Shown here: one piece after another, positions 1 to 10,345 of the stretch | How the letters are laid out: every line of letters starts with the position of its first letter | Position numbering within the stretch: position 1 is the first letter of the stretch | Origin: Lingula anatina | Taxonomy: Eukaryota; Brachiopoda; Lingulata; Lingulida; Lingulidae | Reading direction: 5' to 3' | Assembly: GCF_001039355.2 (NCBI RefSeq) | Contig: NW_019776135.1 | Span: 71,734-135,733, forward strand | Length of the DNA stretch: 64,000 bases | Made by a program: the position numbers and the translations under genes | The notes under the pieces: generated by a model | Database searches by the model: none | Told to the model about the DNA's origin: nothing | The model's input: the letters and a program-made list of their open reading frames with translations, nothing else

Positions 1-63
1 AGGGCCAGACGCTTAAGGCCCACTTCATGACGGTGAGGGATGAGAATTCCACCCAGATGAACG
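1..63 (+). CDS. Receptor exon a (first LamG-like module, internal part)
   Basis: The only open frame starts at base 3 and encodes GQTLKAHFMTVRDENSTQMN, followed by a donor (G|GTAAGT) in phase 1. The exon continues off the left edge. The phase-1 end joins correctly to the next exon at 387. Confidence 0.7.
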
Positions 64-3000
64 GTAAGTTGAAGCAAATGTGATTGCAATAATGCTCATT
101 TGACGTTATATAGTGTTTAAAACACTTTTCTTCCTAAACAATGTTAATGATTACAATAGCTTTGCAAAATATGAAAGTATGATTGACCATCTTATCTAGA
201 ATATGCTGAAAATAGAGCTTGGAAATTATGTCAAAAATTGAACATAAAATCAGTAGCATATCGCTTGAAAACTGTTCAATATGTAGTTGACTAAGACGGA
301 ACTGGTACATATGTAGATAGAACCTTAGCGAACAGATATGGATTATGGATACCAAATAAATGTGGCCATAAACGTTTTTATTCCAGTCGATAAATGGGAG
401 GTTCAATATTCAGGATTCCCTTTTGGCACGTGGATGAACATAGCCATATTATGGGACACCGTAGACTTGAACCTGTACGTTACGAGGACGTTGGTGGATA
501 CAGGAACCAAGTTTGCTACAACAGAAATGAAACCATCTGGAGATACTTCGTTCACTATTGGTAAAGCTCAGCGGAATCCAAGTCGCTGCCACCACCTCGA
601 AATGTATGATTTCTATTATGAAGACCACTACGTGCCTTGGGCAGAGATCTTGGTTTTGCAGACAATAAACAAATGTAAGGAGACGATGTTTTTTGTTTTA
701 ATTTTAATTTCAGTGCATTTTTCAGTCATTATAACAACATTGTAAATATTGTAGAACATATATATTCTTTACACGTTCGTCGGTTAAAAGCAACGAAGTT
801 TAACACGAGTATCGAAAATGCAGTTCTTACATGTATAACATATACATTTACTCGCATTAGAAAGACAACATACCTGGTAAACTTACATGTACTGATTTGT
901 TTTAGTCAAAACATTCATTGTAACTCCAAAATATGATAGTATTCACATCGTTTTGTATCTTGCGGTCTGAACAAATCCCACTGCATTGAATTTAGTTCGT
1001 TAAATCTGAACTAAAATCAACCAAAGTACCATTCCTCTTTTCATCACCCCCCTCAAATGCGCGAACGTTAGAAAACATTGCCTCGGGATGTAGATACACG
1101 AATGCATGTTTATTTTTGATTTCAATACAATTATACCTACTTTTCATCATCTATATACTGTACAAATGCATGTTTGTCCGTACTAGAAGATCCTACTCCT
1201 ATTTGGGTACACAATGCTTCCACGTGTTGAAAAATAAATGGCAGCTTCTCGTAATTTCAGTTATTGACCCAGACTACTTTTATCTTCCCATGGACTCTAC
1301 AAACCTCGAAAACCCTAGTCACGTACGCACTACAAAATATGCCCATTTATCCGTTGAGGAAGGGGTATTTGGTAAGTTTCATTTGTTTTTTTTTTTCCTT
1401 GTCCCACTTACTATTTATGACCCTGCTATAGACGAAAAATTAAAAAAAATATATATGTCTCAAAAACCTTTAACACGATAAGTTAAATTTAAAAAAATGT
1501 TAAATTCTCTTTATTCCATTTGATTACTATCAACACGAGAACTTGCTTTAACAGAGTCATCCATATTCTCCTTTGGAGTTGCCGTGTATAAATGATGGAC
1601 GATTTAGCCACTGTCCCGTACCCATGTGTACCACGAATTACCTCAATGCGCAACATACCTTTAAGTAAATGTTTTTTATTTAAAGCGACGTGTATTACAG
1701 ATATTTATACATGTAGATTGCATTCTCCTTTTTTTTACACAGGCAACGCCGTTTGGCTCGGGGGTTGTGAATATGCAGAACTGACAGACACGGTAGATTT
1801 GCCTAATTGCCTGGGAGACCTCTCCACCTGTACAGAGGGGTTCACATTCTCCTTTTGGATTAAGAGAACTGAAAATACGTCGTCGTCGCCAGGTGAGTCG
1901 TAGTGCGAGTCTCTTGCAATATGCATATACTTACAAAGATATACGCGTTTATATTAGTTTGTACGCGTTAAACAGATACCGATTTTGCTGTAGTTGCCTG
2001 GTATTTGTTATATAAAGATAATAGAATTTTTGATATATGCATATTTCATATTGATTCAAACTTTGACATGAAAAGTTACAACGTTTAAATTTTAACTTTA
2101 AAATAGAATACAATAATTAATATCTCTGAACAAGATAGGTATATTTCCTAGATCTATATTTTCTAAACAAAAAAAAAAAAAATGGTGAACTAAAGAAGTG
2201 AACCAACATTATAGTAGTTCGGCGGTTACTGGTTAGAATGCCAATGATTGTTTCAGTCAGTGCAGTTGTCCTCTCCAGTTTAAGAGGGTTCGATGCTTGT
2301 GACAACCCAGGCAATGCAAACGGTTTCTTCATTTGTTTGAACTCGCATCCAAGTCAGGGGATTCACCTTTGGGTCCACGTACAGCGCCAAGATAGTACGT
2401 ATGAGTTCCAAATGAATGTTTCTTAACTAACAGACATAATGCTAGTGTTTGAATGCTTAGAACTGTTTTGTGTTTACATTTGGTTCCTTTACCCATATGG
2501 CCGAGAAACCTTTTGCCAAGCCTTTGTTAAATAGAGTTTTTTATCGTTTTGACTAACACACACACTCACGCGCGCACGCACAACACACACACTCACTCAC
2601 TCACACACACACACACACACACACACACCATTCATAGAAAATTGCCGAATCTTGTATTTCTACTCCGTTTATGCAATATTCTAGAGGCATGGGAAAATCT
2701 GTAGGCGCAAAATACCACGTGAAACGCTTTATGATCGCATTCTAATTTTTTCTTAGTGTCCTTCGTACCTTCCATCATAGTTTTGCACTCAACACATCTC
2801 CATTGACTATATCCTCTCTTTCATATGCCTCTCAAATTTTGATGTTTTTGTTGCAATTTTTTCTATAATATGGCATACTTTAATTATATAATGGTTACCA
2901 AGCACACAGTTGGCTTGGGTTCTTAAGGCAATAAGCAAAAATATTCTCTTTACATTTGAATTGGGCCTATTTCAAGTGCTATGATGAGATCATTTATTCG

Positions 3001-6000
3001 TTATAATACAGGGGCGGAAAATATGAGTCTTTATTTACTAAGAGCGCATTCAGAGCAGAGGCCTAACATATATGGCGACCCACTAAAAAGCTTGTCCCTC
3101 AATTCCCGATTAGTCACTGAATAGACTCCTCGCGGGGATTACGCAACAAACATTCAAGTGGGTCGGCCATATTTGATCCGTCTGTTAGTCCGTTGTTCTG
3201 GATGCGCTCTAAGACTCTGCATAAACGAATAAATGCCAAGTTTAGGTATAAACATAGATATATATTATTAAACCTTTTTTATAATTCTCAGATGCCTGGG
3301 TATTAGAAAGCCACCAATTACAGCCGGACGCGTGGCATCACGTGATGGTCATGTGGAGCCTGGAGTCTTTGCTGTTGTCTGTCAACGGAACCAGACAGAC
3401 GCAAGACGCACCTTTCTCAAAGTTGACGTCAACAGGACAGACTATAGTCCAGCTCGGCGGTGAAGCGTCCATGGTTTGTGATTGCTATTTAGACATTTCT
3501 TGTGGTGCCTATCTCCTTGACGACCTTAGATACTGGGGTTACAGACTAAATGAATCAGATGAGCAAATACTTAAAGGTACTTAACCACCATTGGTTGTAT
3601 TGTGTAAAGGAGCTCCAGTAAACCTTGCCAAACCGCATAATGAATTAAGTGTTACTTGTAACTGCTTCACTTTATAAATAATTTTTTTATACAAGGAAAA
3701 TTCAAATTAGTGGCAAAATGTTTGGCCGTATTAAGTAGGCTGAACGTTCAAATATTGTGGCAAAAATGTCGGTACTTTTGTAGTATACCCTCTCACCCTG
3801 TAACTTTCGCTTTTCAAATAGTTTTTTACAGTTTTTTACATTTTCTTGTTCATCTATGTCAAAACTGTTTAAATACAATGTTTTTGTAATTACCTGTGGT
3901 CTTTTTCAAGTTTTAATCAAGTTTAATCCAGCCCATTGAAATACAATGTGAGAATCTACCATGCATCTTGCAGTCAATAACTTGCCGCATTTTCATTGGC
4001 TAACTCTAAGGTTACATGACTTTCAGTTTTGACTTGTACTATAGACAGTGGGGAAAACACATTTGAAAATTGTTTTAAAGAAATTCAGTAAATATTAAAA
4101 GGATTATGAAGCTTCTGTGATGTCCCATCATTATAAAACATTTTGTTTTCTCAATGGAAATAAAAACTTGAAGTCAACATCAGTCCCTTTTTATTATTCA
4201 TGTTCTTTCTTAACATAATCAGATTTATACATTGTATACTTGGACTTCCTCTGTGAAATTTGTTAGCTTCTTGTTCACATGAAATCATTTTCACATAATA
4301 GGGATGATAAGTACAAAACTTGAGTCTGGCAAGTCATGTAGCCTTAGAGTTAGCCAATGAAAACGCGGAAAGTTATTGACTGCAAGATGCATGGTAGATT
4401 CTCACAATGTATGTCAATGGGCTGGATTAAACTTGATTAAAACTCGAAAAAGACCACAGGTAATTGCAAAAGCATTTTATTTAAATAGCTTTGACAGAGA
4501 TGAACAAGAAAATGTAAAAAACTGTTTGAAAAGTGAAAGTTACAGAAAGTTACAGGGTGGGGGGTGTTTGCAAAATGTTTGAAGAAGATTGAATGTACGA
4601 CCTATAGACCTGGTTGACTATGCCGGTAAGTTTCACTTATAAAAATTACAAATTTTTTCTTATAGGGTATACGTGTCTGGATAAAAACCTAGCCATGACT
4701 GGAGCCCACAGTGGCAAATGCTATCTCGTGTCTCCAACAGTAGCATCATCTCAACACTCTGGATCTTCAAAGTAAGCTAACTTGGTGTTTATTTCAATAA
4801 AATATTTTATCATGTTTCATTTTTCTTATGACAGTTGTGTTGAAAAGTTACGCTTTGTGGTTAAATGTGTGAATATAACTGATTATACTATACTCTATCA
4901 TGATCTAAGTGGTTTATTTCATTGGTTATCGTTTTAAAAAAAATGACTTTTTAAGTATTTTACCTTCATTTTCATTTTTCAAGGTGTCAAAATGAGGGGT
5001 TTTGTGGCTACCTAGCAAAGATTGGAACTCTGCAGGAGAATTCTTTTGTATACAGTCTGTTGTAAGTATATATACTTGGCTTTTAAATCAAAGTTTGTAA
5101 TTCAAGTCAAATTGTCATACCCTGGACTCAGTACATCTTTATGTATAATGTTACTTTACTGGCTTAATTCAAAGAAATTAACTTCTAAAGATTTATTTCA
5201 AAATATGAGGCATAGAGGTTGATGTTTCATTCGTTGGCGGCGTAGAATAAAATATTCTACTAGTAAAATTAAATCGATCTCTGAAAACCTGATAGGTCGC
5301 CAAAATATATAAAAACTGTGTGGATTATTGGAGGCACGAAAATTGCTGGCACAGTTACACGGATCAAAGAGTAATTTCTCAGATATATGCCTATCAGGGT
5401 TTGGCGACCACTGAACCTTAACCGTTCATGGGTGGTAAAAAGGTAGCAGTGTTCTGTAAAAAAGGCCAAATGAAAAATTTCGAAAATTTGATAATGATGT
5501 AATTAATCAAATTCATACCCTTACACGCATGACCCCACGTACATGCAATTCCAGGAATGCTTCCGGCTCTTCATACAAGGACTACTGGATAGCAAATCCA
5601 TCCACCTATTCTTATTATGCGGCTGGCGTTTCCCGTTCTGGTGGCGAATGCACGGTGAGCGGCAAACGACACGGCGGAGTTTGGCAGACTAAAAGCTGTG
5701 CCGCCACTGATACACGTTATGTTTGTGAGAGAGATGGTAAGTAAAATACAAAATCCCTGCAATAATCTAAAGGATATGTAAGCGAGGCTAATTGGCCAGT
5801 TTGTATCAATTGAAAAACTTTTAGCGAGAGATTAAATGAACTTCTGTTAAATGGTGCAATGGTAGAAATGTTACCTTGATGATAATTATATCCCTAATTA
5901 TTTTCCATCATTTTAGAAGGAGTGAATATGCAATCGATAATAAGGAATAAGACGTAATAAGGTTCACAATCATAAGTCTCACGCTGACAATTTGCTTCTT

Positions 6001-6710
6001 AAAATACCCTCTCTTTACAGGCTACCCTTGCCTTAGTGCTCCGACGATGCCAAACAATGTAGAGTATTCTGTTCAATATGGCGACGATGTGAACCACAAC
6101 AACTGCTATCCCTCGGGGACTGTGATAACTCTTCTACGATGTAGAACGGACTACGTGCCAGGGCTAAATGACAGCGACGTTCTCTCAAGTGTTTGTTTGG
6201 CAAACGGCGTTTGGTCTCATCAGTTTCCTACCAGTTTGGCATGCCAGATATACAGTAAGTCGTGTACAAATTGTGTATAATAAAAGGCTATTGTGCGAGT
6301 AAAAAATTGCCACAGTATCATTTAAAAAGGTATCTTTAATAACCCCAAACAATCAGTCCATAAAGAATCAATCGCTGGTTCAGGTTCCCGTAAATAGCCA
6401 GTATCACTTCTGGAACATTTTCAGTTCTCCACTTTAGTTATAAAGTACAAATCGAAAACAATTTTTTTTCTTTTTTTCTTTTTATTTTTTTTTATGTTAA
6501 CCGATCTTAATATTGTCAAAATGCATAAATATCTAGGTTTGAAATGCTCTTTATCTATTCAAATCAGCCTCTGTATTCTCAAAACAGTTAATTGTTCAAT
6601 ATCGACCACATCATCCATTGATTTCTTAATACCCAGCACATGCTAGGATAATCAGATCAAAATGATACTCAAACGTTTTTTTACGCGAATGAAAGGTTGT
6701 ATATAATTCT

Positions 6711-6742
<32 letters not shown>

Positions 6743-9700
6743 TTTTTTTTTTTTTTTTTTTGTTTGTTTTGGTCCTTGTTTTGTGCACGGATCAACACGA
6801 TCTACAATAGGCCCTATAAGTAATGATCTGATATCGAAATGACGGCTTTTATGGCAATTTCTGAATTCCACCCAGTATTGAAGTTTATTGGTGGTTTAAT
6901 TGATTGACATAAGTATTAATGTGCAAAATATTTCAGGTCCCGCCAACAACGACACTACAACAGTTACCAGTATTTTATCAAGCACCGTCGGCACCAGTGC
7001 AGGAGGTGGTGGCGGAGGAGTTGGCAGTGGTGGCGGAGGAGTTGGTGGTGGCGGAGGAGTTGGCAGTGGTGGCGGAGAAGTTGGCAGTGGTGGCGGAGGA
7101 GGACTGGTCACAAACATCTTGGCCGAGGACAGCACACTATCAAGTCTTGGTACGTCTATTTGCATGTTCTTCAAAGATTATTTTGGTGACTATTCTCACA
7201 ACTTGCAAGGATGGATAGATGACAGGTATTTGGAAGTGTACTCGTCGTTTTGCTCGGACGATTTACAATGCTGTCAGGTATGGCGGTATGTGTATTTATA
7301 TTTCAGTTTAAGTTTCAATTGTTTCAGAGATGACATCTTCGAGCAACTACGTTATCTTCAGCACGACGGGGTCCAGCTACCACCCATTTAGCCAAAACCC
7401 CACAACAACAACAACCACAGCCCAACTGAATACTGTTAGCACTCCGTCAAGCATAGGCGACAGTTCATCATACAGCACCAGCATCGGTGAGACCACTGGC
7501 ACCATTGCACCCTCAGGTAATTGAAGAATACGGAATGATGTCTCAAACAGAATTTCAGCGGTTGACCACGTTTTAAACCAACTGGTTTTCCGACCATTTG
7601 AAATTGGGTGCCCTTTTGTAATAGTGCGATTTTCTGTGGTGTTTAAGAAGTACCAAGTAACTAGAAAAGCACCTAGAGAGAGCAGACTTCTACCAAGATT
7701 TCTCAATTATCTATGTTACGCAATCGGTGCGAATTATTTTCCACAAAGAAATAACGACTCTATCTAGAAAAGCCATTGTTTCAAAATTTTCATCAAACTA
7801 AAAACAACATTAAAGACTTGCAATCATTTAATATAAAATATATTTAGATCGCACAGTGTAAACCATATGCCTATCTTTGCAACAAATGATCCAGGTACGA
7901 ATTTCCTTTTTTGTTCCAGACATTCAAACAAGCACAGAAACTACCTCATTCACAACCCAAGCTGCGACCACGACCCAGGATCCCACCCTATGTCCTTACC
8001 TACACTTCACCAACGCTACAGTAAACACGCGCTTTAGGATGGTGGGCACGGTGGCCATTGTGACATGTGTCCAGGGGTTCCTCTTCCCTGACTTCACTCT
8101 CGAGAAGACATTAACTTGTGGGGCTAGTCGGCAGTGGGAGCCACCTGCAGTTGACTGCCAACGTAAGTTTTTAAATTTGAAATAATTTTTGAATTTGAAA
8201 TTTGACCATCCATGCAAACTACATGTAACTTATACACAACTCAGTTTGAATGGGCCGCAATATCGAGGGACTGACACTGTTGGAGATGCTAAAATTATTG
8301 AACGCTGACTGCAGGTTGGTCACATTTACAGACTCCACGCTAGATTGTTTTTAAACATGTACTTTATTTATGCATAATTACGATGTGTCAGTTGGAATTA
8401 GATATCGATTTTCAAATAAAATAAAAATTTGACTTTATTTTCAAAATTGTCACAGAATTTAAGCTAGAAGACTACAAGATCTCACTATATTCTTCAAGTG
8501 TATTAAAATATATTTTCTTGGCTTCCCTCGTTGTGCTGTACAGTATATATATATATATATATATATAGTAGTGTTATAAGAATGGTAGTCCTAGGAATTC
8601 ATGTCCAGTGAGGATGGAATATTTTTAACACAGGGTTAGTCGGAGTATTGGGGTAAATATATGGGGCGAATGTCACCTGTACAAAGTAAAGGGGAACTAA
8701 CTAATGCTACATGTATTAGTGGACTACCATTCCTGTACAATGGGCGTAATGTCGTTATTGTATGTCTGCAGGCTACTGCCCCCCTATCGCCGCCGACCAC
8801 ACCATACCCAGAGTGAACTACACCGATCCTGGGGTCAGGGTTAGCTTCCAATGTGAGATCTACCATACATTTCCCAACGTCTCTCTAAGACATGATATAA
8901 CATGTGGGTATGACGGGACATGGAATGATACGGTTCCTGCTTGTGCTGGTGGGTTACATTAACAATATATATAATAATCAATAATGAAGCAATAAAAACA
9001 TGTTATTTATCTAATACAGACTGTCAAAACTGCTACAATGATAAAGTACATAATGTTTTATTTTGACAGATAAGGTCCTTCCCAATACATCATTGCACAT
9101 AATTACATGTATACATTGAATGATGTGAGAATAAGGGTTGTAACAGATTGTTCATCATTGCTGTATATTACTCTTAAATTATGCATTGAACTGAATTTTT
9201 AATTTAATTGTACATGTAGCACAAACGTTTTAGTGCAGAGACCAACTTTCGTGTACATGTTGTATGTAATTACTGATAGCATAATCAACACGTAGTGTTT
9301 CGAGAAAATAGATAATCAAATCCTGCAACTTCCGTAAAATTCAAGAACAAGCCAACTGAGTTCCAGAATCTGATTTATGTCTATTCCTGATTTCAGTTCT
9401 ACTGGATGATTAAGAACATTCAGTAATTCAGCAGCTAGTGATAAATGCCACAGATAACTTGTCATTTGCTGAAATTCTTTCGGGTTTTTTATCACTTTTC
9501 AGAAATCACCAACTGCCCTGTCTTACCGAACATCACCAACGCTGTTCCTGTCTCTGACAACACTTCCGTTGGTGTCACTGTTCAATACCAATGTCTGAAT
9601 AACATGACATTTGCTGATGATCGACCCACGCGATCCACCTCTTGTGGCAGAGATGGGAAATGGCATCCGAAACTGGTGGTTGGTTGCTCTGGTAAGTATT

Positions 9701-10179
9701 TCCTATGTCTTCTGTTTTTTAAAAGTAATTCTTTGGCAGTTGGACATAATTTCCGTTTACTGATTAGGTCATCGTTGTATTACGTATACTCTATGGTTTC
9801 ATGAGGAATACTTGTACATACCAGTCTCCCACATTTACAGTTACGGTCGATATTTTTATCAAGTATCCTTGATGCACTTTTTCATATTTACGAACTAAGA
9901 TGTGTATACCCCCACGCCCTATAAGATTTTTAAAAAATACAAATTATTAAATGATATCATGACATATTTGTAGGGGAATCGTTCAGGTTTGTGCCTCGAT
10001 CCAGGAAGCACGCCATAGACCCTGTGGAGGCGCCCGGGGCCCCGGCTATAGGATCTTTGGGAATTATATTCGTGGTGACTTTGCTCGTGGGGATCGTCCT
10101 TTTGGATACTACGACGCTATTCAAACAATTACGTTTGATGAAACGAAACCTTAGTCGATTTTTGATTAAAAAGAGATAA
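1..10179 (+). CDS. Modular type I membrane receptor: LamG-like x2, C-type lectin-like, 4 sushi domains, TM helix (5' end outside window)
   Basis: Sixteen exons can be joined in one open frame: 1-63, 387-674, 1261-1371, 1743-1892, 2257-2394, 3292-3576, 4666-4771, 4984-5061, 5555-5736, 6021-6254, 6937-7149, 7328-7516, 7920-8162, 8772-8948, 9503-9691, 9974-10179. Every border has GT/AG and the phases match, giving 949 codons and a TAA stop. Domains in window numbering: end of a ConA/LamG-like module (1-116), a full second one (about 117-344), C-type lectin-like domain (345-466), sushi 1 (467-544), Gly-rich then Ser/Thr-rich stalk (545-695), sushi 2-4 (696-881), membrane helix (about 907-925) and a 24-residue basic tail. 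Nearly all introns are phase 1, the usual sign of exon shuffling. The architecture suggests cell-surface recognition or adhesion, possibly innate immunity; that is inference, and I recognise no named orthologue. The signal peptide would lie upstream of the window. Confidence 0.85.
387..674 (+). CDS. Receptor exon b (first LamG-like module, C-terminal half)
   Basis: The acceptor is TTTTTATTCCAG and the donor is AAAT|GTAAGG, both phase 1. The stretch from GTWMNIAILWDT to about 25 residues before the exon end matches the 'exposure to solvent, count the strands' pattern of ConA/LamG folds. It aligns with exon f: GTWMNIAILW with DAWHHVMVMW, and HLEMYDFYYEDHYVPWAEIL with the LDDLRYWGYRLNESDEQIL end. 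Exons a-b and c-f are therefore tandem repeats of one module type. Confidence 0.8.
1261..1371 (+). CDS. Receptor exon c (start of second LamG-like module)
   Basis: The acceptor is CGTAATTTCAG and the donor G|GTAAGT, phase 1 at both ends. It encodes FIDPDYFYLPMDSTNLEN and then a Thr/Ser-containing stretch ending VEEGVF, a typical lead-in strand of a ConA/LamG module (compare 'YYPLDG...'). Confidence 0.75.
1743..1892 (+). CDS. Receptor exon d (second LamG-like module, core)
   Basis: A pyrimidine-rich acceptor ending ACACAG and donor CCAG|GTGAGT, phase 1 at both ends. It encodes GNAVWLGGCEYAEL through GFTFSFWIKR, the FSFWIK strand being a hallmark of ConA-like/LamG domains. Two internal cysteines probably pair. 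Confidence 0.85.
2257..2394 (+). CDS. Receptor exon e (second LamG-like module)
   Basis: Acceptor TGATTGTTTCAG, donor GATA|GTACGT, phase 1 at both ends. It encodes VSAVVLSSLRGFDACDN through HLWVHVQRQDS, the middle beta strands of the module. The frame continues exactly into exon f. Confidence 0.75.
2556..2628. repeat. (AC)n-type microsatellite, imperfect
   Basis: A CA/CACT-rich tract in the receptor intron between exons e and f. Confidence 0.9.
3041..3210. mobile_element. ~170 bp MITE-like element, family 2, copy 1
   Basis: The ends are imperfect inverted repeats: AGAGCGCATTCAGAGCAG on the left, and the right end reads AGAGCGCATCCAGAACAA on the opposite strand. The interior (ACCCACTAAAAAGCTTGT, CATTCAAGTG, GGCCATATTTGATCCG) matches the copy at 47147-47322. 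No coding capacity. It lies in the intron before receptor exon f. Confidence 0.75.
3292..3576 (+). CDS. Receptor exon f (second LamG-like module, C-terminal half)
   Basis: Acceptor ATAATTCTCAG, donor TTAAAG|GTACTT, phase 1 at both ends. It encodes AWVLESHQLQPDAWHHVMVM and ends LDDLRYWGYRLNESDEQILK. The 'W-H-H-V' strand and the closing 'DDLRYWGYRLNE..I' helix-strand are strong LamG/pentraxin-like signatures. One N-glycosylation sequon (NGT) is present. Confidence 0.85.
3794..4559. mobile_element. Fold-back element (two ~245 bp inverted arms, ~270 bp loop)
   Basis: The left arm (3794-4040) begins CACCCTGTAACTTTC and the right arm (4311-4559) is its near reverse complement, ending GAAAGTTACAGGGTG. 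The arms differ by scattered substitutions and a roughly 10-base insertion near the right end. It lies in the intron between receptor exons f and g, so the pre-mRNA could form a long hairpin. No transposase; it looks like a non-autonomous fold-back element. Confidence 0.75.
4666..4771 (+). CDS. Receptor exon g (C-type lectin-like domain, N-terminal part)
   Basis: Acceptor TTCTTATAG, phase 1 in and phase 2 out (TCAAA|GTAAGC). It encodes GYTCLDKN followed by SGKCYLVSPTVASS, the first cysteines and the CY-x-V-S strand of a C-type lectin fold. Confidence 0.8.
4984..5061 (+). CDS. Receptor exon h (C-type lectin-like domain, middle)
   Basis: Phase 2 at both ends; acceptor TTTTTCAAG, donor CTGTT|GTAAGT. 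It encodes CQNEGFCGYLAKIGTLQENS then FVYSLL. The 'G-x-LA-x-I...EN-x-F' string is the classic helix-2 region of C-type lectin domains. Phase-2 introns inside the domain, with phase 1 outside, fit a lectin module inserted as a unit. Confidence 0.85.
5555..5736 (+). CDS. Receptor exon i (C-type lectin-like domain, C-terminal part)
   Basis: Acceptor CAATTCCAG (phase 2), donor AGATG|GTAAGT (phase 1). It encodes a stretch ending SGGECTVSGKRHGGVWQ and then SCAATDTRYVCERDG. The closing 'G-x-W...C...YVCE' pattern is that of C-type lectins. The usual EPN/QPD and WND calcium/sugar motifs are absent: WND is replaced by VWQTK. Confidence 0.85.
6021..6254 (+). CDS. Receptor exon j (sushi/CCP module 1)
   Basis: Acceptor CTCTTTACAG, donor ATACA|GTAAGT, phase 1 at both ends: one exon, one module. 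It begins GYPCLSAPTMPNNVEYS and has the CCP pattern C...G-T-V-I-T-L-L-RC...C-L-A-N-G-V-W...C, four cysteines plus the conserved GVW tryptophan. It carries an insertion (VPGLNDSD) compared with the usual ~60-residue module. Confidence 0.85.
6713..6761. repeat. (ATT)n microsatellite followed by a T run
   Basis: About ten ATT units and then roughly 20 T, in the intron before the Gly-rich exon. Confidence 0.9.
6937..7149 (+). CDS. Receptor exon k (Gly-rich stalk)
   Basis: Acceptor AAAATATTTCAG, donor TCTTG|GTACGT, phase 1 at both ends. After SPANNDTTTVTSILSS it encodes repeats built on G-V-G-S-G-G-G-G (about 7003-7110), then LVTNILAEDSTLSSL. The DNA itself is a tandem repeat, so allele length may vary. 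It probably acts as a flexible spacer between sushi 1 and the mucin-like stalk. Confidence 0.7.
7328..7516 (+). CDS. Receptor exon l (Ser/Thr-rich mucin-like stalk)
   Basis: Acceptor CAATTGTTTCAG, donor CTCAG|GTAATT, phase 1 at both ends. The product is rich in Ser/Thr with a run of six threonines (NPTTTTTTAQ), typical of an O-glycosylated extended stalk. No globular domain is visible. Confidence 0.7.
7920..8162 (+). CDS. Receptor exon m (end of stalk plus sushi/CCP module 2)
   Basis: Acceptor TTTGTTCCAG, donor CCAAC|GTAAGT, phase 1 at both ends. A Thr-rich start (DIQTSTETTSFTTQAATTTQ) is followed by a CCP module: C-P-Y-L-H-F...TVAIVTC...TLTCGASRQWEPPAVDC, with four cysteines and the conserved W. 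Confidence 0.85.
8544..8569. repeat. (AT)n microsatellite
   Basis: Thirteen AT units in the intron before sushi module 3. Confidence 0.9.
8772..8948 (+). CDS. Receptor exon n (sushi/CCP module 3)
   Basis: Acceptor TATGTCTGCAG, donor GCTG|GTGGGT, phase 1 at both ends. One full CCP module begins YCPPIAADHTIPRVNYTDPG, with VSFQC, ITCGYDGTW and VPAC. Two or more N-glycosylation sequons (NYT, NVS, NDT). Confidence 0.85.
9503..9691 (+). CDS. Receptor exon o (sushi/CCP module 4)
   Basis: Acceptor ATCACTTTTCAG, donor CTCTG|GTAAGT, phase 1 at both ends. One full CCP module: NCPVLPNITNAVP, VTVQYQC, STSCGRDGKW, VVGCS. Several N-glycosylation sequons (NIT, NTS, NMT). Confidence 0.85.
9974..10179 (+). 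CDS. Receptor exon p (juxtamembrane, transmembrane helix, basic tail, stop)
   Basis: Acceptor ACATATTTGTAG in phase 1, ending at TAA (10177-10179). A Pro/Ala juxtamembrane stretch is followed by a hydrophobic helix (IGSLGIIFVVTLLVGIVLL) and a short tail rich in Lys/Arg (ending LIKKR). No ITAM, ITIM or Tyr-based motif is visible in the tail, so signalling, if any, would need a partner. Confidence 0.8.
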
Positions 10180-10339
10180 GCAAAACGAACCATTTAAAAC
10201 AGTGTTGGTTAAAAGCATGTAGTTATTGAGTAGGAAAAAAATTTTTTGAAAAAAAGAAAAGAGAATATAATCAGGTTTTGGCACTTGAATGTTAACACCG
10301 GATTCCCTTGTATAATGGCATTAACAATATCACATTCTG

Positions 10340-10345
10340 AATAAA
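10340..10345 (+). terminator. Candidate polyadenylation signal of the membrane receptor gene
   Basis: AATAAA lies 161 bases after the receptor stop codon. It is the first canonical signal downstream. Confidence 0.5.

Noticed and set aside
5280-5415. Pair of GGTCGCCAAA/CCTGATAGG-like motifs around a 100-base stretch
   Set aside because: The order of the submotifs differs between the two sides, so they do not form a convincing terminal inverted repeat.
6919-7218. Alternative frame (Val/Ala/Glu-rich) over the Gly-rich exon
   Set aside because: A repeat keeps several frames open. Only the Gly-rich frame agrees with the splice phases of both neighbouring exons.
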